DNA of 64,000 bases from Nocardia rhamnosiphila NBRC 108938 (GTDB lineage: Bacteria; Actinomycetota; Actinomycetes; Mycobacteriales; Mycobacteriaceae), in the NCBI RefSeq assembly GCF_000720425.1, contig NZ_JOAJ01000004.1:186001-250000 (forward strand), read 5' to 3'. A model generated the notes under the pieces. The model worked only from the letters and a program-made list of their open reading frames with translations, was not told where the DNA came from and searched no databases. Position numbers and translations under genes: made by a program. Positions 1 through 10,846 of this stretch are shown here, piece by piece; position 1 is the first letter of the stretch; each line of letters begins with the position of its first letter.

Positions 1-914
1 ACGGGAGTGACCTTCACCCCGTGCTGGTCCTCCACTTCACCGGCGATGGTGCGCAGCGCGGCGGCGAGGCTGGATTCGGCCGGTCCCGAATCGGCGAACA
101 ACCAGCGGCGCAACTCCCGTTCCTGACTGCGCGCCAGCCGCAGCACCTCCTGCGGGTCACCGGCCTGCCGCTGGATCAGGGCGAGCGTCTGCAGTACCGA
201 ATCGTGCAGGTGCGAGGCGATCTCCTCGCGTTCCTCGTTACGGATGCGCGCGGCGCGCTCGGCATTCAGCGAATGCATGAGCCGCAGCCCGAGCGGAACG
301 GTCAGCAGACCCACCCCGATCAGGGTCGCGGCCACCGCCAGCAGCGCCGAACCGAGCGAACCCCAGTCCAGCTGGGACAGCACCACCACCGCCAGTCCGG
401 TGACCACCAGCGTCACGCCCGCGATGATGCGCGACCAGGTCACCACCGACGGTTTCGCCGGTATTCCGATCAGCGACCGCGGACCGTCGGCGTCGTATTC
501 GCGCCACACCAGTGCCGCGCCCACCGCGATGACCACGATCGGCGCGATCACCCGCGCCGCCGCGCCACTGAACGCCCACGACACCGCCACCGACAAACCC
601 AGCCCGAGCAGTGCCAGCCCGATCGCCTGACGCCGCTCGGTACCCGACGGGCGTCCCGAATCGGTGCCGTCGGGAGTGAAGATCCACAGCAGGCTGTAGG
701 CGACTATCCCGGCCCCGGCCAGCGCGGACAGCAGGACGAAGGCCATCCGCACCTTGAGTACATCGATCCCCAGGTGGTCGGCGACACCGCCGGCCACCCC
801 GCCGACGATCCGGCCGCCGGAACGGCGCACCAGGCGCGGGGTATCGGCACCGGGAACCGCCCCGGACCCGGCAGCGGCCCCCCGCGTGTAGAAGGCAGGT
901 CCGAACGGGCACAT
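1..914 (-). CDS. PspC-type sensor histidine kinase, C-terminus cut by window edge
   Basis: N-terminal part of a membrane sensor kinase; the ATPase domain lies beyond the left edge. Translation from ATG 914 gives a PspC domain (LVRRSGGRIVGGVAGGVADHL) near residues 25-80. Several membrane segments follow, then a HisKA_3-type dimerisation helix with the motif HLHDSVLQTLALI, whose His is the expected phosphoacceptor. The family signals envelope stress to a NarL-type response regulator, which would be expected downstream, outside the window. GAGGGT lies just before ATG 914. The gene diverges from the PspC/LiaF-like gene at 1066, so the 151-base gap probably holds both promoters. A longer antisense reading frame over the same bases is a shadow. 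Confidence 0.85.
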   Translation of the reverse strand, partial: MCPFGPAFYTRGAAAGSGAVPGADTPRLVRRSGGRIVGGVAGGVADHLGIDVLKVRMAFVLLSALAGAGIVAYSLLWIFTPDGTDSGRPSGTERRQAIGLALLGLGLSVAVSWAFSGAAARVIAPIVVIAVGAALVWREYDADGPRSLIGIPAKPSVVTWSRIIAGVTLVVTGLAVVVLSQLDWGSLGSALLAVAATLIGVGLLTVPLGLRLMHSLNAERAARIRNEEREEIASHLHDSVLQTLALIQRQAGDPQEVLRLARSQERELRRWLFADSGPAESSLAAALRTIAGEVEDQHGVKVTP

Positions 915-1065
915 ACCCTCGATACTGGCACGAGAGCCATACCGGCAGCCATGGGGAAACACCCTGATATCGGTCTCGGGTCGCCCCCATCGACGGTGCT
1001 CAGGAGGTTTTCCGGTCCAACTTCAGGGTTCACCCGGATGCGCGGGCGGGCGCCCCGAGCGGACC

Positions 1066-2655
1066 ATGGGGTCCATGACGAGAACGAGCTTCGGCGATCA
1101 GCTGCAGCAGATGTGGCAGACCCGGCCGGTTCGGCTGCCCCGGCGGGGCCCGATCGCCGGAGTCGCGGCGGGTTTCGGCCATCGCTACGGCATCGATCCG
1201 GTGCTGGTCCGGGTGGCGTTCGTGGTGTCCACCATTTTCGGGGGCGCCGGAATCGTGCTCTACCTGGCGGGATGGCTACTGTTCCCGGAGCCCGGGGGCC
1301 GCGGTTCCATGGCGGAGTCGCTCACCCGCAAGGACCGGGAAGCACCGAATCAGACCAAGACCATCGTGCTGATCGTGGCGCTGGCGATCGCGGTGAGCAC
1401 GATGGGCCCGGTGGGGATCGGGCTCGGCGGCTCCGGTGTCATCTCGCTGGCGCTGATGCTCGCGGGCTGGTGGATGCTGCACATGCGCTCCCCCGAACCA
1501 CCGCCGTTACCGCCCGGCACCGTCGAACCGGAGTCGCTGGGTCACCCCGGCACCACCGGATATCCGGGCGCCATGTTCCCGCAGGGCGGGGCCGACCCCT
1601 ACACGCCCCCGTCGGATGTGTACACGCCGTACACGAGGCTGCCGGACCGCTACATCCCCGACCCGCCGGCCGACATCCCGCAGCCCCCGTCGGCCTCGGG
1701 CGGCACCGCCGCCGATCCCTCGCAACCTGCGCGCCCACTGCTCACCAAGAGCGATGACGCGGCCCCCGGCCCCGCGCGGGTCACGGGAACCGAGCAGAGC
1801 GGCGGGGCCGGCGATTCCGCGACCGCCGCGGCCGGCGATTCCGCGCAGGCCGAGAGCTCGCCCGGCGGGTCGGCGGCTCCCGCCGACCCGGCCGGAGACC
1901 GGCCCACCGCGGGGACGGCTACCTTTCGGGCCGCCCACCCCACGATCGATATGAACAAGCCCGGCACCGCGGAATTCGCACACCGCACCCCGCCCTCCTG
2001 GGACCCCCTGGGTGTCGCGCCGCTGGCCTGGGATCTGCCCGAACCCGCACCGGCCCGCACGATGGTCGCACCGGCCGTCGAGCCGCGTCCACGTTCCCGC
2101 TTCACTCCGGTCGTCCTCGGCCTCGCGGTCCTGGCGGCGGCCGCCGCGGGTGCCACAGCCGTGGCGGGCAGCGAATGGATGACTCCGGGGCGGATCGGCG
2201 CGATCGCCCTTGCGGTGATCGGGCTGGGGCTGGTGTTCGGTTCGTTCCGGCGCCGCGGCCACGGCCTGCTACTGGTCACCGCTCCGCTGGCGGCCTTCGT
2301 GCTGTTCGCCGCGGTGATCGGACCGGTGGACCTGCAGAGCCCGACCATGGGAGACCGCACCTGGGCGCCGGCCTCGGCCACCGATATACGGCCGGAGTAC
2401 AAGGTCACCATGGGGTCGGGCACGCTCGACCTGCGCGGTACCGACCTCACCGCGGACCGGACCGTCGATGTCGACGTGCAGATGGGCCAGGCGCTGGTCC
2501 TGTTACCCGAGAACATGAACGTACGCACCGACTGCACCGTCCGGATGGGCGAGGCGACCTGCCCCGACGGGCTGACCGGGCCCGGCGGGGACGCGCCGGT
2601 GCTGAACTTGAACGTGCACGTGCGGATGGGCGATGCGGAGGTGCGCCGTGGCTGA
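1066..2655 (+). CDS. PspC domain / LiaF-like membrane protein
   Basis: A 529-residue envelope protein. Residues about 20-75 form a PspC domain with the usual arginine/glycine start and hydrophobic helix. Further membrane helices lie near 105-145, then a long Pro/Ala-rich linker (about 145-345), a second membrane block near 350-420, and a C-terminal beta-rich domain with repeated VxMGxG/VRMG elements resembling the LiaF/YvqF C-terminal domain. Such proteins modulate two-component or phage-shock type envelope responses, and the divergent PspC kinase at 914 fits that role. ATG 1066 and ATG 1075 are both possible starts. It overlaps the next small gene, so the two are probably co-translated. Confidence 0.85.
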   Translation: MGSMTRTSFGDQLQQMWQTRPVRLPRRGPIAGVAAGFGHRYGIDPVLVRVAFVVSTIFGGAGIVLYLAGWLLFPEPGGRGSMAESLTRKDREAPNQTKTIVLIVALAIAVSTMGPVGIGLGGSGVISLALMLAGWWMLHMRSPEPPPLPPGTVEPESLGHPGTTGYPGAMFPQGGADPYTPPSDVYTPYTRLPDRYIPDPPADIPQPPSASGGTAADPSQPARPLLTKSDDAAPGPARVTGTEQSGGAGDSATAAAGDSAQAESSPGGSAAPADPAGDRPTAGTATFRAAHPTIDMNKPGTAEFAHRTPPSWDPLGVAPLAWDLPEPAPARTMVAPAVEPRPRSRFTPVVLGLAVLAAAAAGATAVAGSEWMTPGRIGAIALAVIGLGLVFGSFRRRGHGLLLVTAPLAAFVLFAAVIGPVDLQSPTMGDRTWAPASATDIRPEYKVTMGSGTLDLRGTDLTADRTVDVDVQMGQALVLLPENMNVRTDCTVRMGEATCPDGLTGPGGDAPVLNLNVHVRMGDAEVRRG

Positions 2656-2890
2656 CCAGCAGACCGATAAGCGAACCGATGGGCGCGCGACCTGCGGGCA
2701 CGCCCGGCGCGGCGGTTTCTCCCCCGGATTGTTCTTCGTGGGCCTGCTGGCGCTCGGCCTGAGCGCCTGGGCGCTGGCCGGACCCACCCAGTGGGGACTC
2801 ACCACGGTCGTCCCGATCGGCTGGATCGTCGTCGCGGTCGCGATAGTGGCCGGGTTGGCCCTGGTCGTATCGCCCCGGAGGCGCCGCTGA
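2648..2890 (+). CDS. Small two-helix membrane protein
   Basis: An 80-residue protein of unknown function, read from GTG 2648 (VADQQTDKR), which overlaps the preceding PspC/LiaF-like gene by 8 bases. A polar head of about 25 residues rich in Lys, Arg and Thr is followed by two hydrophobic helices (LFFVGLLALGLSAWALA and WIVVAVAIVAGLALVV) and a basic RRRR end. The overlap suggests it is translated with, and may work beside, the PspC/LiaF-like protein. I do not recognise a named family. Confidence 0.7.
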   Translation: MADQQTDKRTDGRATCGHARRGGFSPGLFFVGLLALGLSAWALAGPTQWGLTTVVPIGWIVVAVAIVAGLALVVSPRRRR

Positions 2891-2914
2891 GCACCGGACA
2901 CTCCGGACGAACGG

Positions 2915-2946
2915 AACCGGCCGGACCTCTACAGGTCCGGCCGGTT
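2915..2946. terminator. Bidirectional hairpin terminator
   Basis: Perfect 14-bp inverted repeat (arms 2915-2928 and 2933-2946) with a 4-base loop, between the convergent small membrane protein gene and guaA. There is no long T run, as is common in high-GC actinobacteria. Confidence 0.85.
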
Positions 2947-2951
2947 CGTCG

Positions 2952-4529
2952 TCACTCCCACTCGATGGTGCCCGGGGGCTTGCTCGTCACATCCAATACC
3001 ACCCGGTTGACCTCCGCTACCTCGTTGGTGATCCGGGTGGAGATACGTTCCAGCACCTCGTAGGGCAACCGGGTCCAGTCCGCGGTCATCGCGTCCTCAC
3101 TCGACACCGGCCGCAGCACGATGGGATGCCCGTAGGTGCGGCCGTCGCCCTGCACACCGACACTGCGCACATCCGCGAGCAGCACCACCGGGCACTGCCA
3201 GATCTGCCCGTCCAGACCGGCCGCGGTCAGTTCCTCGCGCGCGATGGCGTCGGCCTGTCGCAGGGTACGCAACCGGTCCTCGGTGACCTCACCGATGATC
3301 CGGATCGCCAGACCCGGGCCCGGGAACGGCTGGCGGGCCACGATCTCTTCCGGCAGCCCGAGCTCCCGGCCGACCGCCCGGACCTCGTCCTTGAACAGCA
3401 GCCGCAGCGGTTCGACCAGTTCGAACTCCAGGTCTTCGGGCAGCCCGCCCACATTGTGATGCGATTTGATGTTCGCCGTGCCGCTACCCCCACCGGACTC
3501 CACCACGTCCGGATACAGCGTCCCCTGGACCAGGAACTCCACCGTCGGGGCCGCATCGCCGGCCGTCTGTTCGCCCACGACCTCGCCCACCGCGTCCTCG
3601 AAGGACCGGATGAATTCGCGGCCGATGATCTTGCGCTTCTCCTCCGGGTCGGTGACGCCCTTCAGCTCGCCCAGGAACTTGTCCACCGCGTCCACGGTGA
3701 CCAGCCGAGCCCCGGTGGCCGCCACGAAATCCCGCTGCACCTGCTCGCGTTCGCCCGCGCGCAGCAGCCCGTGATCGACGAACACACAGGTCAGCCTGTC
3801 GCCGATGGCGCGCTGCACCAGGGCGCCCGCCACCGCGCTGTCCACCCCGCCGGAAAGCGCGCAGATCGCGTGCCCGTCACCGATCTGCTCCCGCACCTGT
3901 TCGATCATGACCTCGGCGATATTGGCCGCCGTCCAGGTCGGCGCGATCCCGGCCATCTCGTGCAGGAAGCGGCTCAGGACCTGCTGGCCGTGCGGCGAGT
4001 GCAGCACCTCGGGGTGGTACTGCACTCCCGCCAGCCGGCGCGCCCGGTGCTCGAACGCCGCGACCGGCGCGCCCACTGTCGTACCGGTGACCGTGAAACC
4101 CTCCGGCGCGTCGGTGACCGCGTCGCCGTGGCTCATCCACACCGGCTGTACGCCCGGCAGACCCTCGTGCAGCAGGCCACCGTCGATATCGAGTTCGGTG
4201 CGCCCGTACTCGCGGGTCCCGGTGTTGGTCACGGTGCCGCCCAGCGCCTGTGCCATCGCCTGGAATCCGTAACAGATCCCGAAGACCGGCACGTCGATAT
4301 CGAACAGCCGCGGATCGAGCGAGGGCGCACCCTCGGCGTACACACTGGCCGGGCCACCGGACAGGATCACCGCGAGGGGCTGCTTGTCCGCGATCTCGGC
4401 GACCGTGGCGGTATGCGGCACCACCTCGGAGTACACCTTCGCCTCCCGGACCCGGCGGGCGATCAACTGCGCGTATTGCGCACCGAAGTCGACAACGAGT
4501 ACGGGTCTCTGGGAATGCGTCACCCGCAT
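2952..4529 (-). CDS. guaA: GMP synthase (glutamine-hydrolysing)
   Basis: Converts XMP, ATP and glutamine to GMP, the last step of guanine nucleotide synthesis. The 525 residues are full length. The class I glutamine amidotransferase domain has the nucleophile C86 in FGICYGFQ and the His/Glu pair in QYHPEVLHS. The ATP-pyrophosphatase domain starts near residue 230 with the P-loop [10 protein letters not shown], and the dimerisation domain ends in GTIEWE. It lies downstream of guaB3 and guaB2 on the same strand, so the GMP branch genes are clustered, but a 205-base gap before it leaves room for a separate promoter. Start ATG 4529; the later in-frame GTG is less likely. Confidence 0.97.
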   Translation of the reverse strand: MRVTHSQRPVLVVDFGAQYAQLIARRVREAKVYSEVVPHTATVAEIADKQPLAVILSGGPASVYAEGAPSLDPRLFDIDVPVFGICYGFQAMAQALGGTVTNTGTREYGRTELDIDGGLLHEGLPGVQPVWMSHGDAVTDAPEGFTVTGTTVGAPVAAFEHRARRLAGVQYHPEVLHSPHGQQVLSRFLHEMAGIAPTWTAANIAEVMIEQVREQIGDGHAICALSGGVDSAVAGALVQRAIGDRLTCVFVDHGLLRAGEREQVQRDFVAATGARLVTVDAVDKFLGELKGVTDPEEKRKIIGREFIRSFEDAVGEVVGEQTAGDAAPTVEFLVQGTLYPDVVESGGGSGTANIKSHHNVGGLPEDLEFELVEPLRLLFKDEVRAVGRELGLPEEIVARQPFPGPGLAIRIIGEVTEDRLRTLRQADAIAREELTAAGLDGQIWQCPVVLLADVRSVGVQGDGRTYGHPIVLRPVSSEDAMTADWTRLPYEVLERISTRITNEVAEVNRVVLDVTSKPPGTIEWE

Positions 4530-4734
4530 GATTCTAGTGATGGCTCCGCGAGCCCTCGAGGTCGGTCACCTCGCGGCCCGGCCCGCGCCGACCTGCCGTT
4601 TCCCGGAGGCGCCGCGGTGACTCACCGAGACGGGCGAGAAGCGGCCGCCGGGCGGCGATCGACGTCCCGACCGAGCCGGAGCCCGGGCCGGCCGGCCACC
4701 GTGCGCCCCGCTCGGACCCCGACGGACGCACCGC

Positions 4735-5916
4735 TCAGGCGCGGACGCTCAACCCGACCTTCTGGAACTCCTTGAGGTCGGAGTAGCCGGCCTTGGCCAT
4801 GGACCGGCGCAGGCCGCCGACCAGGTTGAGAGAGCCGAACGGATCATCGGAAGGCCCGGTGAGGACCTGTTCGAGGCTGGGACGCACCGGGGTGGGGCGG
4901 GCCGCGGGCCCGCTGAGCAGTTCGTCGGCGAGGTCCCACGGTTCGTCCAGCGACAGCAGCGCACCGCGCGGCACCGACGGGTGGGCGGCCGCGGACGGCC
5001 AGTACCAGCCGCGGCCGGGGGCCTCGGTGGCCAGGGCCAGCGGCGCGCCGAGCATGGCGGCGTCCGCGCCGCAGGCGATGGCCTTGGCCAGATCGCCCGA
5101 GGTGTGGATATCGCCGTCGGCGATGACGTGCACGTAGCGGCCACCGGTTTCGTCGAGATAGTCCCGGCGGGCCGCGGCGGCATCGGCGATGGCGGTGGCC
5201 ATCGGTACCCCGATACCGAGGACTTCGCCCGTGGTGGTCGCGCCCTCCTGCGATCCGTAGCCGACGATCACCCCGGCGGCACCGGTTCGCATGAGGTGCA
5301 GTGCGGTGCGGTGATCGCTCACCCCGCCGGCCACGACCGGCACATCGAGTTCGGCGATGAACGTCTTCAGGTTCAGCGGTTCGCCGTCACCGACGTGTTC
5401 GGCGGAGATGATGGTGCCCTGCACCACCAGCAGGTCGATTCCGGCCTGCAGCAGGCCCGGGGTCAGGCTCTGGGCATTCTGCGGGCTGACCCGCACCGCG
5501 ACGGTGACCCCGCCGGCCCGTACCTGCGCTACCGCGGCGGCGAGGAGGTCGGGCTGCATGGGGGCGGCGTGCAGTTCCTGGAGGAAGGCCACGGCCCGCT
5601 GATAGCTGCCCTTGTCCGCGAGCTCCAGCAGCTGCTCGATCTTGGCGGACACATCCGCGTGCCGCGCCCACAGACCCTCGCCGTTGATGACACCCAGCCC
5701 ACCGCGCCGGCCCATCTCGATGGCGAATTCCGGCGAGACCAGGGCGTCGGTGGGGTGGGTGAGGAACGGGATATCGAACCGGTACGCGTCGAGCTGCCAA
5801 GCCAGTGACACCTGGCTCGCCGAACGGGTCCGGCGCGACGGAACGATATCGACATCGTCCAGTTCGTAGGTCCGGCGAGCCGTCCTACCCATTCCGATCT
5901 CGACCATATCGCGCAC
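4735..5916 (-). CDS. guaB3: GuaB3, IMP dehydrogenase-family protein
   Basis: A 393-residue member of the IMPDH/GMP reductase family without CBS domains. The barrel motifs are present (VPVVAGGV near 193-199; ADGDIHTSGDLAKAIACGADA later). The catalytic loop that reads GPGSICTTR in IMPDH is GYGSQEGATTTGE (about 219-231) here, so the catalytic Cys is absent. From memory the same is true of mycobacterial GuaB3, so this is a family trait. Its reaction is uncertain; cyanobacterial GuaB3 has been reported as a GMP reductase. Start GTG 5916 has AGGAG 8 to 9 bases upstream. It is downstream of guaB2, across an unusually long spacer. Confidence 0.93.
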   Translation of the reverse strand: MRDMVEIGMGRTARRTYELDDVDIVPSRRTRSASQVSLAWQLDAYRFDIPFLTHPTDALVSPEFAIEMGRRGGLGVINGEGLWARHADVSAKIEQLLELADKGSYQRAVAFLQELHAAPMQPDLLAAAVAQVRAGGVTVAVRVSPQNAQSLTPGLLQAGIDLLVVQGTIISAEHVGDGEPLNLKTFIAELDVPVVAGGVSDHRTALHLMRTGAAGVIVGYGSQEGATTTGEVLGIGVPMATAIADAAAARRDYLDETGGRYVHVIADGDIHTSGDLAKAIACGADAAMLGAPLALATEAPGRGWYWPSAAAHPSVPRGALLSLDEPWDLADELLSGPAARPTPVRPSLEQVLTGPSDDPFGSLNLVGGLRRSMAKAGYSDLKEFQKVGLSVRA

Positions 5917-6589
5917 GAAAATAACTCCTGTGTCGGTGGCACGCTGCCGCGCGTGGGTTCTCGGCCCCCTCGCCCCACGTTCCCCGCTCGCGAAACCACG
6001 CCTGCCGCGCCTACGTTTCGAGAGCGAAAACGCGGAACGGGCAGCGCCCCGGTGTGGGCCTCGCGAAACGAGGCGCCGATGTCATGGTTTCACCTGGTGA
6101 ACCGCGTAATTACACGTAGACCTTACAGTGTTGTCCGGCGCGCCTCCGGCGCACGGGGGGCTGTGTCTTCGGCGCGCTGGCGCGCGCGGGGTCGAGGCCC
6201 CCTCGGTCTCGCCGTTTCGGCCTCGAGACTCGAGCCTTCGGCTCATGCGATGTGCGGTGGGCCGTCCATGGAGGGCGACCTTTGAGCATCTTCGGCCAAG
6301 GGGCGAGACGGGGCCTCAACCCTTCGAGGTGTCTCGCAACACTCGACGCATGCGGGTTGCGTCGGCATTCGAGGTCCGGGTCGCCATGCGGACGCGGCGG
6401 AACACTGGACGCGCCGATCCTCGGCAACGCTGCGGCATCGGTGAGGGGTGATCGGCATCAACCGTTGCGGCGTCGGCGAAACATTCATCCGCTGTCGAAC
6501 CGATCCGGGCGGACCGCAGAACCCAGGTTCCTGTGGTCGCGGCTGGCGGTCGAGGGCGCCCACCGCCGGTGCGCGCCCTCGCCCGAGCC
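5917..6589. repeat. Long palindrome-rich spacer between guaB2 and guaB3
   Basis: 673 bases with no convincing gene. The first 25 or so hold the guaB3 ribosome binding site. The rest has many short inverted repeats: CCTCG/CGAGG at 6059-6073, GTAATTAC near 6106, GAGCC/GGCTC around a TTC loop near 6232, and long CG-alternating runs near 6171-6188. It also has repeated TTCGGC segments. Reading frames across it have low-complexity, Arg-rich translations and no recognisable domain. It could be a dispersed intergenic repeat or a decayed insertion; only a genome-wide comparison would tell. Confidence 0.5.
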
Positions 6590-8194
<1,605 letters not shown>

Positions 8195-8377
8195 TTACTG
8201 GGATTGGACTACGGCACCGGTTCGGTTCTGACCGGTGGTGGCCGGGTGATCGGTACTCGTCGGCGCCGTGTCACCATGGTATCGGTCCGCCTGGACCGTG
8301 GATCAACTGAGGGCATCGGCGAAACTGACGGCGCGGACGGCTGGCGCAGACCACCCTGTTCTGCGTACCGTGGGGAT

Positions 8378-8791
8378 GTGCGTGACCATCTACCACCTGG
8401 CTTGCCGCCGGATCCGTTCGCCGGAGACCCCGCCGACCCGTCCGCCGCGCTCGATGCCATCGAGCCGGGGGAACCGCTGGATCCTCACGAGCGCCTTGCG
8501 GTCGAGGAGGATCTCGCCGATCTCGCAGTCTACGAGGCGCTACTGGCGCACCGCGGTATCCGCGGGCTGGTGGTGAGCTGCGAGGATTGTCGGCAGGATC
8601 ACTATCACGACTGGGACATGCTGCGCGCCAATCTGTTACAGCTCCTCGTCGACGGCACGGTCCGCCCGCACGAGCCCGCCTACGACCCGACTCCGGAAGC
8701 CTACGTCACCTGGGATTACTGTCGCGGATACGCGGACGCCTCGATGAACGAGGCATTCCACGGCGACGGGTTCGACGCCTTCGACAGCTGA
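8378..8791 (+). CDS. DUF5319-type conserved protein (Rv3412-like)
   Basis: A 137-residue acidic soluble protein of unknown function, conserved next to guaB2 in mycobacteria and relatives. It begins at GTG 8378 (VRDHLPPG). Conserved blocks include LAVYEALLAHRGIRGLVV, a Cys-x2-Cys pair (SCEDCRQDHYHDWDM) and VTWDYCRGYADAS. The CxxC plus His-rich stretch and the later Cys could bind a metal; this is inference. A hairpin with a short T stretch follows directly. Confidence 0.85.
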   Translation: MRDHLPPGLPPDPFAGDPADPSAALDAIEPGEPLDPHERLAVEEDLADLAVYEALLAHRGIRGLVVSCEDCRQDHYHDWDMLRANLLQLLVDGTVRPHEPAYDPTPEAYVTWDYCRGYADASMNEAFHGDGFDAFDS

Positions 8792-8817
8792 CTTCGGAGT
8801 AGCCGGTTCGCCCGGCA

Positions 8818-8850
8818 GATCGGCCGCACCAGGCGGCCGATCGACTTTTC
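8818..8850 (+). terminator. Hairpin terminator with T stretch
   Basis: 10-bp perfect stem (8818-8827 and 8833-8842), 5-base loop, then GACTTTTC. It sits 26 bases after the DUF5319 gene. Confidence 0.75.
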
Positions 8851-8894
8851 ATGGCTACGCCCGGTTCCCCGGCACTCACACCGACTGTGGCCGA

Positions 8895-8943
8895 ACACAC
8901 CGATGGCCATCCACAATTTCCAGGTGGATGGCCATCGGTGTGT
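8895..8943. terminator. Very long perfect hairpin, end of rsdA-sigD operon
   Basis: Perfect 20-bp inverted repeat (8895-8914 and 8924-8943) with a 9-base loop, 6 bases beyond the rsdA stop. It can stop transcription from either side. Confidence 0.85.
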
Positions 8944-8949
8944 CGGCGT

Positions 8950-10149
8950 TCAGTTGGTGGCGCCTCCCGGCAGCGGCAACGTGGTCGGAGCCTGCTGGGG
9001 AACCGACGGGGCCGGCACGACGGTCTGCGGCACCGGCAGGGTCGACGGCTGCGCCGGGCCGGGTGTGCTGATCGTGGACGGCGGCGCCTGCGTGGACGGC
9101 TCCACCGAGTCCACACCCGGTCCGTTCGGAGTGGTGGTACCCGGAACGCCCGGGACGGTGGTGCCGTCCGGGGCGATATCGGGCGCCTGTGTATCCGGCG
9201 CCGGGGTGTCCGGAGTGTGGGTGCCCGGTGCCTGCGTATCCGGCCGGTCGGTGCCCGGCCCCGGCCGATCGGGTGCCTGGACGTCCGGAGCGCTCGGCTT
9301 GTCACTGCCGCCTGGGCCGCTCGGCCGATCGAACGGCAATTCGCTGCCCGGGCCCGGAGTGGTGGTCACCGTGCTCCCAGGCCGTTCCGTGGTCCCACCG
9401 GGACGCGACGGCGGCACCGGTGCGCCCGGATCGGGCGAGGGAGCGATCTGCTCCAGCTGTGCGGCGACGTCCGGCGGTATCACCTTCCGGACCTCATCGA
9501 ACAGCTGATTCCAGCGTTCGACGAGTTCGTTGCGCTTGGTCGGGTCGTTGACCTGGGTCGTATTGGCCGAAGCCTGCTCCAGCCGTTCCCGCGCCTCGTC
9601 GGGCCTGCCCTGGTCGAGCAGCGTCTGCGCGGCGGCCAGATCGTCACCGGCGTACTGCACGACGGTGCTCTGGGCCTGTTCGCTGAACACCACCTCTTTG
9701 ACGCGCCACAGCGCGTCGCCGGGTTCGGCCTGATACGAGAACGCGGAGAGCCCACCGAATACGAGTGCCAGCGCGGCGGCGGTGGTCGCGATCGGGCGGA
9801 GCAGCCGCAAGCGGCCTCCCGATTGCGCGCCGATCCGCGCCTGCCGGGCACCGATCTCCTGGTTGACCGCCGCGACCACGGTATCGAGGTCGGGCGCGTC
9901 GGGTAGCGGCGGTGCCACGATCTCGGCCCGCCAATCCGCCAGCAATGTCGCCAGCTGGAGTTCCTCGGTGCTCTCGGTGGGGACGGGTCCGCCACGGGCG
10001 ATAGCGTCGATCAGTTCGTCATCACGACGAACTGCGACGATATCCACCGGTTCGGATCCGGCACCGGAGCCCTCGGCATAGGGATCGGTGTTTCGCGATG
10101 CACGCCGCGCCCATTTGTCGCCCCGACCGCGCCCGCCATCCCTAGCCAT
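8950..10149 (-). CDS. rsdA: Anti-sigma-D factor RsdA
   Basis: Membrane anti-sigma factor expected to hold SigD inactive. From ATG 10149 it has 399 residues. A basic N-terminus and a region with DPYAEG and VAVRRDDELIDAIARG match the SigD-binding segment of the family. One membrane helix lies near residue 120-140 (TTAAALALVFGGLSAF). The outer part has a helical domain (about 150-240) and a long Pro/Thr/Asp tail with repeated PDTQAP units. It overlaps the sigD stop by 3 bases, so the pair is translationally coupled. AGGTGA precedes ATG 10149. A GTG at 10158 is an alternative start. Confidence 0.9.
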   Translation of the reverse strand: MARDGGRGRGDKWARRASRNTDPYAEGSGAGSEPVDIVAVRRDDELIDAIARGGPVPTESTEELQLATLLADWRAEIVAPPLPDAPDLDTVVAAVNQEIGARQARIGAQSGGRLRLLRPIATTAAALALVFGGLSAFSYQAEPGDALWRVKEVVFSEQAQSTVVQYAGDDLAAAQTLLDQGRPDEARERLEQASANTTQVNDPTKRNELVERWNQLFDEVRKVIPPDVAAQLEQIAPSPDPGAPVPPSRPGGTTERPGSTVTTTPGPGSELPFDRPSGPGGSDKPSAPDVQAPDRPGPGTDRPDTQAPGTHTPDTPAPDTQAPDIAPDGTTVPGVPGTTTPNGPGVDSVEPSTQAPPSTISTPGPAQPSTLPVPQTVVPAPSVPQQAPTTLPLPGGATN

Positions 10150-10720
10150 ACATTTCACCTGCCCTCGCCACTTGTGCCTTCAATTTTGCGAGCGCCCTGT
10201 GCTGGGCTACCCGAATCGCGCCCGCCGTACTGCCCACGGCGGTTGCGGTTTCTTCTGCTGACAGACCCATGACCAGGCGCAGGATCAAGATCTCTCGATG
10301 CTTCTCCGGAAGAGTGGCCAGCAGAGCGTTCATCTGCCGGCTGGTTTCCGATTCGAGAGCTCGTTGCTCCGGGCCGTGGTCGGTGGATATGACATCTGGT
10401 ACTTCGGCCATCGCCTCCGCCTTGTTACGGGAGGCGTTGCGATGGGCGTCGGCAACCTTGTGCGATGCGATTCCGTATACGAAGGCCATGAACGGCCTAC
10501 CCTGGTCCTGATACCTGGGTAGCGCGGTCATGACCGCTAGACAGACCTCCTGCGCGACATCGTCCGCGGAGAGTTGTCCACGCTCCGCGACACCGATCCG
10601 CGCGCGGCAATAGCGCATCACCAGCGGGCGGACCATTTCCAGTACCTGAGCTAAAGCAGACCTGTCGCCCTGCGCAGCGGCGGCGACGGCGCGGTCCAAC
10701 TCTTCGCCCGTGTGCGTCAT
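10142..10720 (-). CDS. sigD: ECF sigma factor SigD
   Basis: Extracytoplasmic-function sigma factor, 192 residues from ATG 10720 (MTHTGEELDR). Region 2 contains SADDVAQEVCLAVMTALPRY and region 4 contains LPEKHREILILRLVMGLSAEETA followed by the DNA-binding helix VGSTAGAIRVAQHRAL, closely matching M. tuberculosis SigD as remembered. rsdA follows with overlap. In mycobacteria SigD affects stationary-phase and stringent-response genes. An upstream in-frame ATG at 10801 would add 27 residues that look non-conserved. Confidence 0.93.
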   Translation of the reverse strand: MTHTGEELDRAVAAAAQGDRSALAQVLEMVRPLVMRYCRARIGVAERGQLSADDVAQEVCLAVMTALPRYQDQGRPFMAFVYGIASHKVADAHRNASRNKAEAMAEVPDVISTDHGPEQRALESETSRQMNALLATLPEKHREILILRLVMGLSAEETATAVGSTAGAIRVAQHRALAKLKAQVARAGEMYG

Positions 10721-10846
10721 CGTCAGCGGAATTCCTGGCGTTACAAAGTGGCACGGTCTGGGATGACCGGTGCTTCCGCCGGTCCAGCGGAACGGGTCCA
10801 CAATAGGACACCGGCGGCGGTACGGGTCGAGACGGTGGAACTCGGG

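Noticed and set aside
21..1757. Open frame of 578 codons on the plus strand at the left edge
   Set aside because: Runs antisense to the PspC kinase gene and out of frame over the PspC/LiaF-like gene; Arg/Gly/His-rich with no domain. A GC-rich shadow.
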